Below are positions 50,638-61,638 of a DNA stretch of 64,000 nt, in pieces. A program made the translations under genes and the position numbers. A model generated the notes under the pieces. That model made no database searches, was not told the origin of the DNA, and saw only the letters and a program-made list of their open reading frames with translations. Source of the DNA: Inquilinus limosus DSM 16000 (GTDB taxonomy: Bacteria > Pseudomonadota > Alphaproteobacteria > DSM-16000 > Inquilinaceae); assembly GCF_000423185.1 (NCBI RefSeq), contig NZ_AUHM01000013.1, forward strand, positions 62,001 through 126,000, in the 5' to 3' direction. Positions within the stretch are counted from its first letter, which is position 1. Each line of letters begins with the position of its first letter.

Positions 50638-51225
50638 TCAGCCCAGAAGTCGGTGCAGCTGGGCGTATTGCAGCAGGAGAATGGTCTTGCCGTCCATGAT
50701 CTCGCCGCGTCCGACCATCGCCAGCGCCTCGGCCAGGGTCGGCTCCAGGATCTCGATGTCCTCGCCCTCCGCCGCCACCCCGCCGCCATCCGACGTCCGG
50801 TCCGCCGGGCTGTATTCGGCGACGAAGAAGACCAGCCGCTCGGTCACCGAGCCCGGGCTCATGAAGGCCTCGAACACCCGGCGCGGCGCCGCCACCCGGT
50901 ATCCCGTCTCCTCTTCCGCCTCCCGGCGGATGCAGGTCTCGGGATCGCGGTCGTCGAGCAGGCCGGCGCAGGCCTCGATCAGCGGCTCCGGATGGCCGTT
51001 GACATAGGCCGGGAAGCGGAACTGCCGGGTCAGCAGCACCCGACCACGCCCGGGGTCGTAGAGCAGGATCGCGGCGCCGTTGCCGCGGTCGTAGGTCTCG
51101 CGGCTGAGGGTCTGCCACGTGCCGTCCTTGCGCCGGTAATCGAAGGTGGTCTTCTTCAGCACGTACCAGTCGTCGGAGAGGGTCTGGACGGATTGGATCC
51201 GGATCCGGTCCTGCATCAGCGACAT
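50638..51225 (-). CDS. Nudix hydrolase, NudK/ADP-ribose pyrophosphatase-like
   Basis: The 195-residue protein has a full Nudix box, CAGLLDDRDPETCIRREAEE followed by ETGY (about 83-105). GNGAAILLYDPGRGRVLLTRQFRFP lies before it, and AEYSPADRTSDGGGVAAEGE after it. It resembles NudK (GDP-mannose/NDP-sugar pyrophosphatase): QFRFPAYVNGH and FMSPGSVTERLVFFVAEY. GGAGGTGCCGGG precedes the ATG. The upstream DUF4406-like gene ends 10 bp inside this gene, so the two are translationally coupled. Confidence 0.9.
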   Translation of the reverse strand: MSLMQDRIRIQSVQTLSDDWYVLKKTTFDYRRKDGTWQTLSRETYDRGNGAAILLYDPGRGRVLLTRQFRFPAYVNGHPEPLIEACAGLLDDRDPETCIRREAEEETGYRVAAPRRVFEAFMSPGSVTERLVFFVAEYSPADRTSDGGGVAAEGEDIEILEPTLAEALAMVGRGEIMDGKTILLLQYAQLHRLLG

Positions 51226-51587
51226 CCCGGCACCTCCGCCAGGCTGCGATACACCGGCCGCCCGGCCTGCTCGAAGATTGCCACCATGGCATCGGCGCCG
51301 CCGGACGGGCCGCCGATGCGCAGGCAGGCGTCGCAGCGCCGCGCCACACGCTCGCCGATCGGATGGAAGATCTCGTCGAAGACGGCATCGCCGAGACCGG
51401 TCGAGCCGGCGGTCTCGATCAGCGGCAGGGCCAGCGCCTCGCCGGTGATCGGCAGATGGCCCGCCCGGAACAGGAGCAACGCGGCCTCGTTCATGGCCCG
51501 CATATTCGCCGCGATCCGCCCGAGGTCGTCGCCGGTGCCCGAGCGGTACGGGCCGGCGACCAGGATCATGAGGGGAGAAGTTGCCAA
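51216..51587 (-). CDS. DUF4406/nucleoside deoxyribosyltransferase-like protein
   Basis: The product has 123 residues if it starts at TTG 51587, which has GGAGG four bases upstream. A start at ATG 51569 is possible but has no ribosome binding site. The N-terminal strand ILVAGPYRSGTGDDLGRIAA and LFRAGHLPITGEALALPLI resemble the DUF4406/nucleoside 2-deoxyribosyltransferase fold. SGGADAMVAIFEQAGRPVYR forms the C-terminal part. The product is probably nucleotide-related, in keeping with the overlapping Nudix gene downstream. Catalysis is not established. Confidence 0.7.
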   Translation of the reverse strand: MATSPLMILVAGPYRSGTGDDLGRIAANMRAMNEAALLLFRAGHLPITGEALALPLIETAGSTGLGDAVFDEIFHPIGERVARRCDACLRIGGPSGGADAMVAIFEQAGRPVYRSLAEVPGCR

Positions 51588-51711
51588 GATGCCTCCGCGC
51601 GTTGGTGATGCGGCGGCATGATCGGGGCGCAGCGCGGGAACGGCAGCCCGACAGGGCTGAATGCCGCTCATTCAGAAATGATCGGCTGCAGCTACTAACC
51701 TAGAGGGTTTT

Positions 51712-52077
51712 CTACTCGCGGTGGCGTGACATCGCCTTGTAGTCCTCGAATTCCCAGCAGAGATATCGGTTCAGCCGTTCGGCGAACTGATCCCAATCGC
51801 TCGATTCCGAAAACTGCTCCACAAGCGCCCGGAGCACGGCCGTCACATGCTCCAGGTCCAGCCGTGGGACGATCAGATGGCCTCTCGGCCAAAGAACCGT
51901 CTCGGCGTCCACGCGCTCCTTGATCCAGGCTGGAGTGCAGACATAGGCGTGGAAGATGTCCGTGCCGTCCTCGCCGCGAAACCCGACTTCGACCGTCACT
52001 GTCGCGCGGACGGCGCCCTCGGTCATCACAGGTGGCTCGGGAAACCAATGAACCCCTTTGATCTCGGTTATGGGCAT
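51712..52077 (-). CDS. Imm8-family immunity protein (orphan)
   Basis: The 121-residue protein shows the Imm8 pattern: a D/E-rich strand with DIFHAYVCTPAWIKERV, WPRGHLIVPRLDLEHV, and near the end SDWDQFAERLNRYLCWEFED. Imm8 proteins are predicted to neutralise polymorphic toxins delivered between bacteria. No toxin gene lies on either side, so this is an orphan that may protect against relatives' toxins. GAGG lies before the ATG. Composition is less G+C-rich than in neighbours, suggesting transfer. Confidence 0.75.
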   Translation of the reverse strand: MPITEIKGVHWFPEPPVMTEGAVRATVTVEVGFRGEDGTDIFHAYVCTPAWIKERVDAETVLWPRGHLIVPRLDLEHVTAVLRALVEQFSESSDWDQFAERLNRYLCWEFEDYKAMSRHRE

Positions 52078-52128
52078 CGATGACCTCGGTGCGTCAGGAG
52101 CGCGAGACGAGAACGATGACAGGAACCT

Positions 52129-54159
<2,031 letters not shown>

Positions 54160-54255
54160 GTCGACCGTGCCGGTTGAACGTGGCCGGTCAGCATAGGGGG
54201 ACGTACCGGACGGGGCTAGCCGCAGGACGACACGATGCTCGCACAGCTATTCCGT

Positions 54256-54341
54256 CGTCATTGCGAGCAGGCGAAGCCGACGAAGCAATCCAGGGGCCAC
54301 GCCAAACGGCCCTGGATTGCTTCGCTGCGCTCGCAATGACG
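54256..54341. repeat. long-hairpin intergenic repeat, copy 3
   Basis: Perfect outer arms CGTCATTGCGAGC (54256-54268) and GCTCGCAATGACG (54329-54341) enclose perfect inner arms GAAGCAATCCAGGG (54282-54295) and CCCTGGATTGCTTC (54310-54323). It sits between the prolyl oligopeptidase start and the guaB stop. Confidence 0.9.
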
Positions 54342-54363
54342 GTCAGGGGGAGTAAGGGCCCCC

Positions 54364-55893
<1,530 letters not shown>

Positions 55894-55964
55894 CTAGGGG
55901 GCCTGCGTTGCGTCCCGCGGATTTCGGCCTGCGTGCCGTCCACGCCGTCCTGTCATCCCAGACC

Positions 55965-56050
55965 CGTCATGGCGAGCCCCAAAGGGGCGTGGCCATCCAG
56001 CGGCACCGGCCCTCCTGGATGGCCGCGTCGCTGCGCTCCTCGCCATGACG
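55965..56050. repeat. long-hairpin intergenic repeat, copy 4
   Basis: Perfect outer arms CGTCATGGCGAG (55965-55976) and CTCGCCATGACG (56039-56050) enclose inner arms GGCCATCCAG (55991-56000) and CTGGATGGCC (56015-56024). It is followed by a run of five A, which reads as T5 on the minus strand, 31 bp after the rlmE stop. It could therefore take part in rlmE termination. Confidence 0.88.
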
Positions 56051-56081
56051 AAAAAGCCGGGATCAGCCCGCACCGACGCTT

Positions 56082-56804
56082 TTATCCGCCGGACTCCCGG
56101 CCCTTGAAGTCCGTGGCCACGACATAGACCTCGGAGCTGTCCTGGCGGCTGGCCGGCGGCTTGACGTGGCGGACCTTGGCGAAGTTGCGCTTCAGGACGT
56201 CGAGCAGATCCTTCTCCGCCCCGCCCTGGAACAGCTTGGCGACGAAGGCGCCGCCCGGCACCAGCACGTCGAGGGCGAAATCGGCGGCGGTCTCGGCCAG
56301 CGCCATGATCCGCAGATGGTCGGTCGCCTGGTGGCCGACGGTCGGCGCCGCCATGTCGCTGAGCACGATGTCGGCCGGGCCGGCCAGCGCCTCCTTCAGC
56401 CGGGCCGGCGCCGCGGGGTCGAGGAAGTCCATCTCCAGGATGGTCGCGCCCGGCACCGGGTCCATGCCGAGATAGTCGATGCCGACCACCTTGCCGCTTG
56501 GCCCCACCCGCTCCAGCGCCACCTGGATCCAGCCGCCCGGCGCGCAGCCGAGGTCGACCACGCGCATGCCGCGGCGCAGCAGATGCAGCTTGTCGTCGAG
56601 CTGCAGCAGCTTGAACGCGGCGCGCGAGCGGTAGCCCAGCCGCTTGGCCTCGGCGACATAGGGGTCGTTGAGCTGGCGTTCGAGCCATCGGGTCGAGGAC
56701 GGGGTCCGCTGCTTGGCGGTCTTGACCCGCACGGTCAGACCGCGGCTGCCGCGGCCGCTCGGCCCCCCTGCCCTCGCGGCGCCCGGTTTCTTTGGAGTCT
56801 TCAT
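56082..56804 (-). CDS. rlmE: 23S rRNA (uridine-2552-2'-O) methyltransferase RlmE (FtsJ)
   Basis: The 240-residue protein has a basic N-terminal extension (first ~35 residues, rich in Arg/Lys/Gly), then the conserved [20 protein letters not shown]. It has [15 protein letters not shown], cofactor motif [33 protein letters not shown] and a late Lys/Glu-containing region ([20 protein letters not shown]). The K-D-K-E methyltransferase tetrad appears intact. It methylates the ribosomal A-loop late in 50S assembly. It lies 15 bp after the ppx/gppA-type gene, usual in alphaproteobacteria. Confidence 0.95.
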   Translation of the reverse strand: MKTPKKPGAARAGGPSGRGSRGLTVRVKTAKQRTPSSTRWLERQLNDPYVAEAKRLGYRSRAAFKLLQLDDKLHLLRRGMRVVDLGCAPGGWIQVALERVGPSGKVVGIDYLGMDPVPGATILEMDFLDPAAPARLKEALAGPADIVLSDMAAPTVGHQATDHLRIMALAETAADFALDVLVPGGAFVAKLFQGGAEKDLLDVLKRNFAKVRHVKPPASRQDSSEVYVVATDFKGRESGG

Positions 56805-56819
56805 CTCACCCGGATTTTA

Positions 56820-57866
56820 TCAGGCGTGGCGCTTCTGCGCCTCGGCCAGCAGGTCGAACAGGATGCCCTCGCGCACGCCGCGGTCGCCGACCCTGAGCTT
56901 GCCGACCGGCCAGGTGTCGCAGATCGCCTCGAGGATGGCGCAGCCGGCCAGCACCAGGTCGGCCCGGTCGCGCCCGATGCAGGGATAGGACGCCCGCGCC
57001 GCGTAGTCGAGGCCGAGCAGCATGCGGCTGGCGCGGCGCGCCTCCTCGAAGGTCAGGATGCAGCCGTCGACCTCGGAGCGGACATAGCGCGGCAGGCCGA
57101 GATGCACCCCGGCCAGGGTGGTGACGGTGCCGGAGGAGCCGATCATCTGCACCCGGCCCTCGGCGATCAGCCCACGCAGATTGTTGCGGGCCTCGAACGC
57201 CGCCAGGGCGGCGGCGGTCGCGGCACTCATCGCGGCATAGGTCCCGGCCGACACCTCGTGGCCGCCATGCTGCTCGGCCAGGGAGACGACGCCGAGCGGG
57301 ATGCTGAGCGCGTCGAGCGTCACCGCCTGGCCGTCGGAATCGATCTCCAGCCAGGTCAGCTCGGTCGAGCCGCCGCCGATGTCGAAGATGATCGCGTGCG
57401 GGATCGCGGGGTCGAGCAGCGGCGCGCAGCCGGCCGCGGCCAGGCGCGCCTCCTCCGCCGCCGGGATCATCTCCAGCGTCAGTCCGGTCTCGCGGCGCAC
57501 CCGGTCTCGGAAGGCCGGAAAGTTGCGGGCCTGGCGGCAGGCCTCGGTCGCCACGGCGCGCGACAGGATCACGTTCTGACGCCGGATCTTGGCGGCGCAG
57601 ATGCGCAGCGCCGACAGCGTTCGCTGCATCGCCTCGGGCTGCAGCCGCCCGGTCGCGCCGACGCCCTCGCCCAGCCGGACGATGCGGCTGAAGGCGTCGA
57701 CCACCTGGAATCCGCCCGCGGCCGCGCGCGCGATCAGCAGCCGGCAGTTGTTGGTGCCGAGATCCACCGCGGCATAGAGGGGTTCGGGCCGGGGCGCCCG
57801 ACGTCGATCGCCGGCCGCGGTGGCCTCCGAGATCGCGATCGACTCCACCACTGACATTCCTTCCAT
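56820..57866 (-). CDS. Ppx/GppA-family phosphatase
   Basis: The 348-residue protein has the actin-like ATPase motifs AAVDLGTNNCRLLIA and AIIFDIGGGSTELTWLEI, plus SRAVATEACRQARN and MIGSSGTVTTLAGVHLGL. It is the short alphaproteobacterial form without the C-terminal HD extension of full-length exopolyphosphatase. Probable role: hydrolysis of polyphosphate or pppGpp. The start may be ATG 57866 or the in-frame ATG at 57857. It precedes rlmE by 15 bp and is probably co-transcribed with it. Confidence 0.9.
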   Translation of the reverse strand: MEGMSVVESIAISEATAAGDRRRAPRPEPLYAAVDLGTNNCRLLIARAAAGGFQVVDAFSRIVRLGEGVGATGRLQPEAMQRTLSALRICAAKIRRQNVILSRAVATEACRQARNFPAFRDRVRRETGLTLEMIPAAEEARLAAAGCAPLLDPAIPHAIIFDIGGGSTELTWLEIDSDGQAVTLDALSIPLGVVSLAEQHGGHEVSAGTYAAMSAATAAALAAFEARNNLRGLIAEGRVQMIGSSGTVTTLAGVHLGLPRYVRSEVDGCILTFEEARRASRMLLGLDYAARASYPCIGRDRADLVLAGCAILEAICDTWPVGKLRVGDRGVREGILFDLLAEAQKRHA

Positions 57867-58041
57867 GGCCGTCCGTCTGGTTTTTCGAACGGCGCCTCCG
57901 TCCCTTCACCGAACTGTAGCGCAGCCATCACCAAAGAGGAAATGGCCGCAGGGTCGCATCCGCTTTCGGCATGGCTGCCGTTCCTTCACACGGGCCTTTA
58001 CACGGGCGGATCACTGGGGTAGACACCCTCCCGCCGGCCGC

Positions 58042-58115
58042 TGGGGGATCGTCTAGTGGTAGGACAGCGGACTCTGACTCCGCCAGCCTAGGTTCGAATC
58101 CTAGTCCCCCAGCCA
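58042..58115 (+). tRNA. tRNA-Gln (CUG anticodon)
   Basis: The 74-nt sequence folds into a full cloverleaf. The acceptor stem TGGGGGA pairs with TCCCCCA, followed by discriminator G and encoded CCA. The D arm contains TAGTGGTA, the anticodon loop CTCTGAC carries CTG, and the T arm contains GGTTCGAATCC. The unusual first pair U1-A72 is a known identity feature of glutamine tRNA. Confidence 0.97.
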
Positions 58116-58268
58116 ATTCCGGCCTCTCCAGACAATTCGACGACATCGGCCGGCCGGCGCTGGTTCGTTTTGCCTGCACGCGTCGCGTCCAGGCCTCTCG
58201 GTCTGGCCATTGCCCGCCATCGGCGTGTAGCCTCGGACATTCCCGAAACCCGACGGACGAGGCCGAGC

Positions 58269-58667
58269 ATGCGATCGGTGGTGATGATCTTGGCCGTGGC
58301 GATCCTGGCCCGCATCGCCATCACGCCGGTCTATTACCTGATCGAGGAGGCCGATGACGACGCGGCCCCGCCGTCGGCCGCCATTCTCGCCGGCAGCCGG
58401 GAGAGCTGCGAGCAGGCACTCGCCGCATCACCCGCTCCACGCGCGCGCTGCGAGAGCATCTCGGGCTTCCGGCATCTTCTGGGCTCGGCCGGCGCGGCCT
58501 TCGGCTCCCTGCAGAGAATCGCCGACGAGACCCTGCAGCCCGCCGGAGATGTCCAGGATGCGGCGATCGAGGCCGTGCAGGACGCCGCGGCCGACGCCGT
58601 GCAGGACCTCGCCGTCGACGCGGTCCAGGATGCGATCGGCGGGGACGACGAGTCTCCGCTGGACTGA
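58269..58667 (+). CDS. unknown membrane-anchored protein with four octapeptide repeats
   Basis: The 132-residue product begins at ATG 58269 with ACGAGG upstream. An N-terminal membrane helix (VVMILAVAILARIAITPVYYL) is followed by an acidic stretch, a central part with two cysteines (Cys in RESCEQAL and PRARCESI), and residues ~95-126. That last stretch is four exact-length repeats of the form VQD[A/L][A/I]x[D/E]A. The repeats would make a charged amphipathic helix. I do not recognise the family. It lies 153 bp after tRNA-Gln. Confidence 0.65.
   Translation: MRSVVMILAVAILARIAITPVYYLIEEADDDAAPPSAAILAGSRESCEQALAASPAPRARCESISGFRHLLGSAGAAFGSLQRIADETLQPAGDVQDAAIEAVQDAAADAVQDLAVDAVQDAIGGDDESPLD
58551..58646 (+). 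repeat. four tandem 24-bp coding repeats
   Basis: Units start at 58551, 58575, 58599 and 58623, each beginning GTSCAGGA and encoding VQD followed by five residues. They account for the octapeptide repeats of the membrane-anchored protein. Confidence 0.8.
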
Positions 58668-58771
58668 GGCGACAACGGCCGTCGCCACAGCCGGAGATTG
58701 CGGATCGACATGGACGTCACAATTTTGTAACACTCCGGCCAAGGGGCATCGGTTCTTGGAGTTCCGGTTCA

Positions 58772-59482
58772 TTGGTTGCATTCAGCCCGTCCGGCGTGCG
58801 GGCGGCCGATGACTTGCCTCTTGGCTTCACCATCGCGCTGCCGCTCGTCCTCTTCTTTTCCTTCAGCCTCGCTCTCTATCTGCGGCCCGATCTGCGCCTG
58901 ACAGTGATCGAAGGGGAGCTCGGTCTCCTGGAGAACGCCCAGGCGGCCATCCTCCTGGTCGCCCTGGCCGCATCGCTGATTCTCGTTGCCCGAGCCCGGG
59001 CCGCGCAGGAGCGTGGCCTCGTGCTCTGGGCCGCCCTGCTGGCGCTCGGCTCGCTCTACATGCTCGGCGAGGAGATCAGCTGGGGTCAGCACTATGTCGG
59101 CTGGACCGCCGAAGGGTGGTTCGCCCAAGTCAACGACCAGCAGGAGACCAACCTGCACAACACCTCCGCCTGGTTCGACCAGAAGCCGCGCGCGCTGATG
59201 GAGGTCGCGATCTATGTCGGCGGCATCCTCTACCCGCTGGTCACGGCTGCGACCGGCCGGCTGCGCGTCGGCCGGCCATGGTGGCTGATGCCGACCTTCG
59301 CCGGATTCACCGCGGCCCTGCTGACGTTGGTGACGATCCTGCCGGAATGGCTGCACCTGTTCGGCTTCGGCCAAAGACCGAAGCCCTACCGCGCGTCCGA
59401 GCAGCAGGAGCTGTTCATCTATCTGTTCGTCCTGCTCTACGCCCTGTCGCTGCTGCGGCGGCTGAAGGCCCGGCCTTCGTGA
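58772..59482 (+). CDS. conserved integral membrane protein of unknown function
   Basis: The product has about 236 residues with some six hydrophobic segments. Striking polar motifs between helices are LGEEISWGQHYVGW and VNDQQETNLHNTSAWFDQKP, which I have seen together in unannotated bacterial membrane proteins. The Glu/His/Asn pattern could form a metal or catalytic site in the membrane; this is speculation. The start is uncertain: TTG 58772, with GGAG about ten bases upstream, or GTG 58796. It ends about 45 bp before the convergent ankyrin gene. Confidence 0.75.
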   Translation: MVAFSPSGVRAADDLPLGFTIALPLVLFFSFSLALYLRPDLRLTVIEGELGLLENAQAAILLVALAASLILVARARAAQERGLVLWAALLALGSLYMLGEEISWGQHYVGWTAEGWFAQVNDQQETNLHNTSAWFDQKPRALMEVAIYVGGILYPLVTAATGRLRVGRPWWLMPTFAGFTAALLTLVTILPEWLHLFGFGQRPKPYRASEQQELFIYLFVLLYALSLLRRLKARPS

Positions 59483-59527
59483 CGAATCGCCGGCCCGGAG
59501 CGCACGAGCCCCGGGGCCGGCACCCGT

Positions 59528-61036
59528 TCACCCGTCGGCTTCAGCCTCCGATTCGCCACGCAGCACCGCGGCGACCTCAGGATGGCCGAAATGCTCGGCC
59601 CAGCCGAGCGGCGTGCTCCCGTAGGTCCGGTCGCGAATCGCCGGGTCCGCCCCGTGCCGCAGCAGCAGGCGGGCGCCGCGCGGGTCGTTGGCCCAGCCGG
59701 CCACCATGTGCAGCGGGGTGACGTCCGCGGTGTCGCCCCAGGCGACGCGGCGGTTCACATCCGCCCCCTGTCCGATCAGCCAGTCCACCGCCTCGGCCCG
59801 ATGGGCCAGCAGCGCCCAGTGCAGCGCGGCACCGTTGTGCGGCGCCCCGTCGATATCGGCGCCGCTGGCGAGCAGCGCCGCCATCGCCTCGATCCGGCCG
59901 CTGCGCGCGGCCCAGGTCAGCGCCTCGTCCAGGACCTCCTGCGGCGCGCCGGTCATGTGCCATTTCGGGAAGCCGCTGTGCGGGCGGTAGAAGCCGCGAT
60001 GATGCCCCGCTTCCGGCCGCAGCCGGCCGTCGGCATCGAAGAACAGCGCGATCAGGTCGAGCCGGCCGAGCCCGGCGGCGATGCGCAGGTTGAGCGGCAC
60101 CACCACCTCCGACGCCAGCCTTTCGGCAACCGTGATGTGCCCCCAGAACAGGGCGACGGCCAGCGGCGTGCCGCCGTCGCCATAGGCCTCGGCCTCGACC
60201 GGCGCGCCGGCCGCGATCAGCCGCTCGAGAAGGGTCAGCCGCGCCTCGAGGTCGCCGCGGCCGCCGCCATAGGCAATGTCGTGCAGCGGCCCCCAGCCCT
60301 TGTCGTTGGTCAGGGCCGGATCGGCGCCGGCGTCGAGCAGGTCGCCGGCCAGGACCAGCCGGTTCATCGAGACCGCCAGCATCAGCAGGCGGTTGCCGTT
60401 GGTGCCCTTGGCGTTGACCAGGCCGGGATTCGCCGCCAGCACCGCGGCCAGGGCGGCGCGATCGTCGCCGCGGATCGCCTCGAAGGCGATGCGGAACGGC
60501 TCCGCGGCCCGACCGGCCTTCATCGCCCTGATGCGTTCGGCGAAGGCCGCCCAGTCGTCGAAGCCGTGGCTGCGGGCGACGATCAGCTCGGCGTCGGCCT
60601 GGCTCAGCTCGGCGGCGCGGATCTCGGTCTCCGACGCCGCGGCGAAGCGCGGGTGGAAGCGCTGCACCAGGCGGATGGACCCCGCCTCGCCGGTGCGGTG
60701 GTTGCTGCGGATCCCGGCGGCGCGGTCCCGGTAATACTGCAGCTCGACCTCGAAGGGCCGGGCGATCTCCGGCGGCTCGCCCGCCAGATGCGCCTGCAGC
60801 TTCGGCCAGCTGGCGAAGCCGTATTCGCGGGCGACGACCCATTGCGCGTCGCTCAGCTTCGCCATGGCGACCAGCTCGGCATCGGGGCGATGGGCCAGCC
60901 GGGGATGGCTGTAGCGGAGTCGGGCCAACGCCTCGGCATCGCCGGCGCGCAGCGCCTTCAGCAGGTCCTTGGCGCGCTTCTTCTGCTGCTCCGGATCGGG
61001 CGACGCGGGCAGGTCCTGGGCATAGGGATGGGGCAA
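59528..61036 (-). CDS. ankyrin-repeat protein
   Basis: The 502-residue protein has no signal peptide. Its N-terminal third has two related segments: LSDAQWVVAREYGFASWPKL (near 61-80) and LSQADAELIVARSHGFDDWA (near 143-162). The rest is ankyrin repeats (GNRLLMLAVSMNRLVLAGDL, DKGWGPLHDIAYGGGRGDLE, GAALHWALLAHRAEAVDWLI, DVTPLHMVAGWANDPRGARL, YGSTPLGWAEHFGHPEVAAV). The start is TTG 61036, with GGAGGAG five bases upstream. Such proteins mediate protein-protein contacts; the partner is unknown. Confidence 0.88.
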   Translation of the reverse strand: MPHPYAQDLPASPDPEQQKKRAKDLLKALRAGDAEALARLRYSHPRLAHRPDAELVAMAKLSDAQWVVAREYGFASWPKLQAHLAGEPPEIARPFEVELQYYRDRAAGIRSNHRTGEAGSIRLVQRFHPRFAAASETEIRAAELSQADAELIVARSHGFDDWAAFAERIRAMKAGRAAEPFRIAFEAIRGDDRAALAAVLAANPGLVNAKGTNGNRLLMLAVSMNRLVLAGDLLDAGADPALTNDKGWGPLHDIAYGGGRGDLEARLTLLERLIAAGAPVEAEAYGDGGTPLAVALFWGHITVAERLASEVVVPLNLRIAAGLGRLDLIALFFDADGRLRPEAGHHRGFYRPHSGFPKWHMTGAPQEVLDEALTWAARSGRIEAMAALLASGADIDGAPHNGAALHWALLAHRAEAVDWLIGQGADVNRRVAWGDTADVTPLHMVAGWANDPRGARLLLRHGADPAIRDRTYGSTPLGWAEHFGHPEVAAVLRGESEAEADG

Positions 61037-61170
61037 GACGCTCCTCCTTTCACTCGCCCGGCATCCGCATCAACGGGCAGAAAGAAGGATCGACGCAGGA
61101 AGCGCAGCTCTCTCGCAAGTGGGCGCTGCCCTTCCCGCGGACCGGATGCGTCTTGCACGCGGCCTGGAGG

Positions 61171-61458
61171 CTAGCGGGCGGCCCGACGCGCGGCAAGGGC
61201 CTCCGACGCCGGCAACGCCCCCGGCCTCGACCGAGCGCCATCCGTTGCTTGCGGTTTCCGATGATCGCTGAGCCGCGAGACATTGCTCCCGGCCGGATCG
61301 GGCGGCGGGCCTGGCTGAGATATTCGCCATTGCTTATGCGACAGAAACTCAAGACCAAAATAAATCCAGTCTTTGCGGAAAAAGCCTCCAATTCCGAAAT
61401 ACCCCTCCCAAACCCTGAGAATTGCTGCGATCACCTTGATATTTCGGATGGATATCAT
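61171..61458 (-). CDS. possible small protein in an A/T-rich island
   Basis: A 95-residue frame begins at ATG 61458 directly after an excellent ribosome binding site (AAAGGAGGG, 8 bases from the start). The first ~50 residues (MISIRNIKVIAAILRVWEGY and onward) come from markedly A/T-rich DNA and contain hydrophobic, aromatic stretches. The last ~45 residues are Pro/Arg-rich and look like read-through into G+C-rich DNA. I do not recognise it. It may be a real short gene, or a relic whose true end has been lost. Confidence 0.35.
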   Translation of the reverse strand: MISIRNIKVIAAILRVWEGYFGIGGFFRKDWIYFGLEFLSHKQWRISQPGPPPDPAGSNVSRLSDHRKPQATDGARSRPGALPASEALAARRAAR

Positions 61459-61557
61459 GGGCTCGTCCCTCCTTTCGAAGGGGATTCACTAGTCCATCTC
61501 TATGTCATACAAATGACAATTCTCGCGAAATCTGCCGCGCAAGCGAAGAAAACATGA
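61459..61557. other. A/T-rich intergenic segment
   Basis: This part of the 600-bp region between the ankyrin gene and acoC is far richer in A/T than the window average. It probably holds the promoter of the small frame at 61171-61458. Nothing else is identifiable. Confidence 0.35.
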
Positions 61558-61595
61558 GAAGGCGCTGGCTTCGCCATTGCGAGTCCAGCGCCTTC
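61558..61595 (-). terminator. terminator after the acetoin dehydrogenase operon
   Basis: A perfect 11-bp inverted repeat (GAAGGCGCTGG / CCAGCGCCTTC) with a 16-nt loop lies 43 bp after the acoC stop. In the leftward direction it is followed by TCATGTTTTCTTC. Confidence 0.65.
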
Positions 61596-61638
61596 ATTCG
61601 AGATTTCGCCCTCGATGCCGGTTTGCCGGCCGCCCGGC

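Noticed and set aside
61153-61557. Plus-strand 134-codon frame in the A/T-rich island
   Set aside because: It has no convincing ribosome binding site and no recognisable sequence; the opposite strand has the better start signal.
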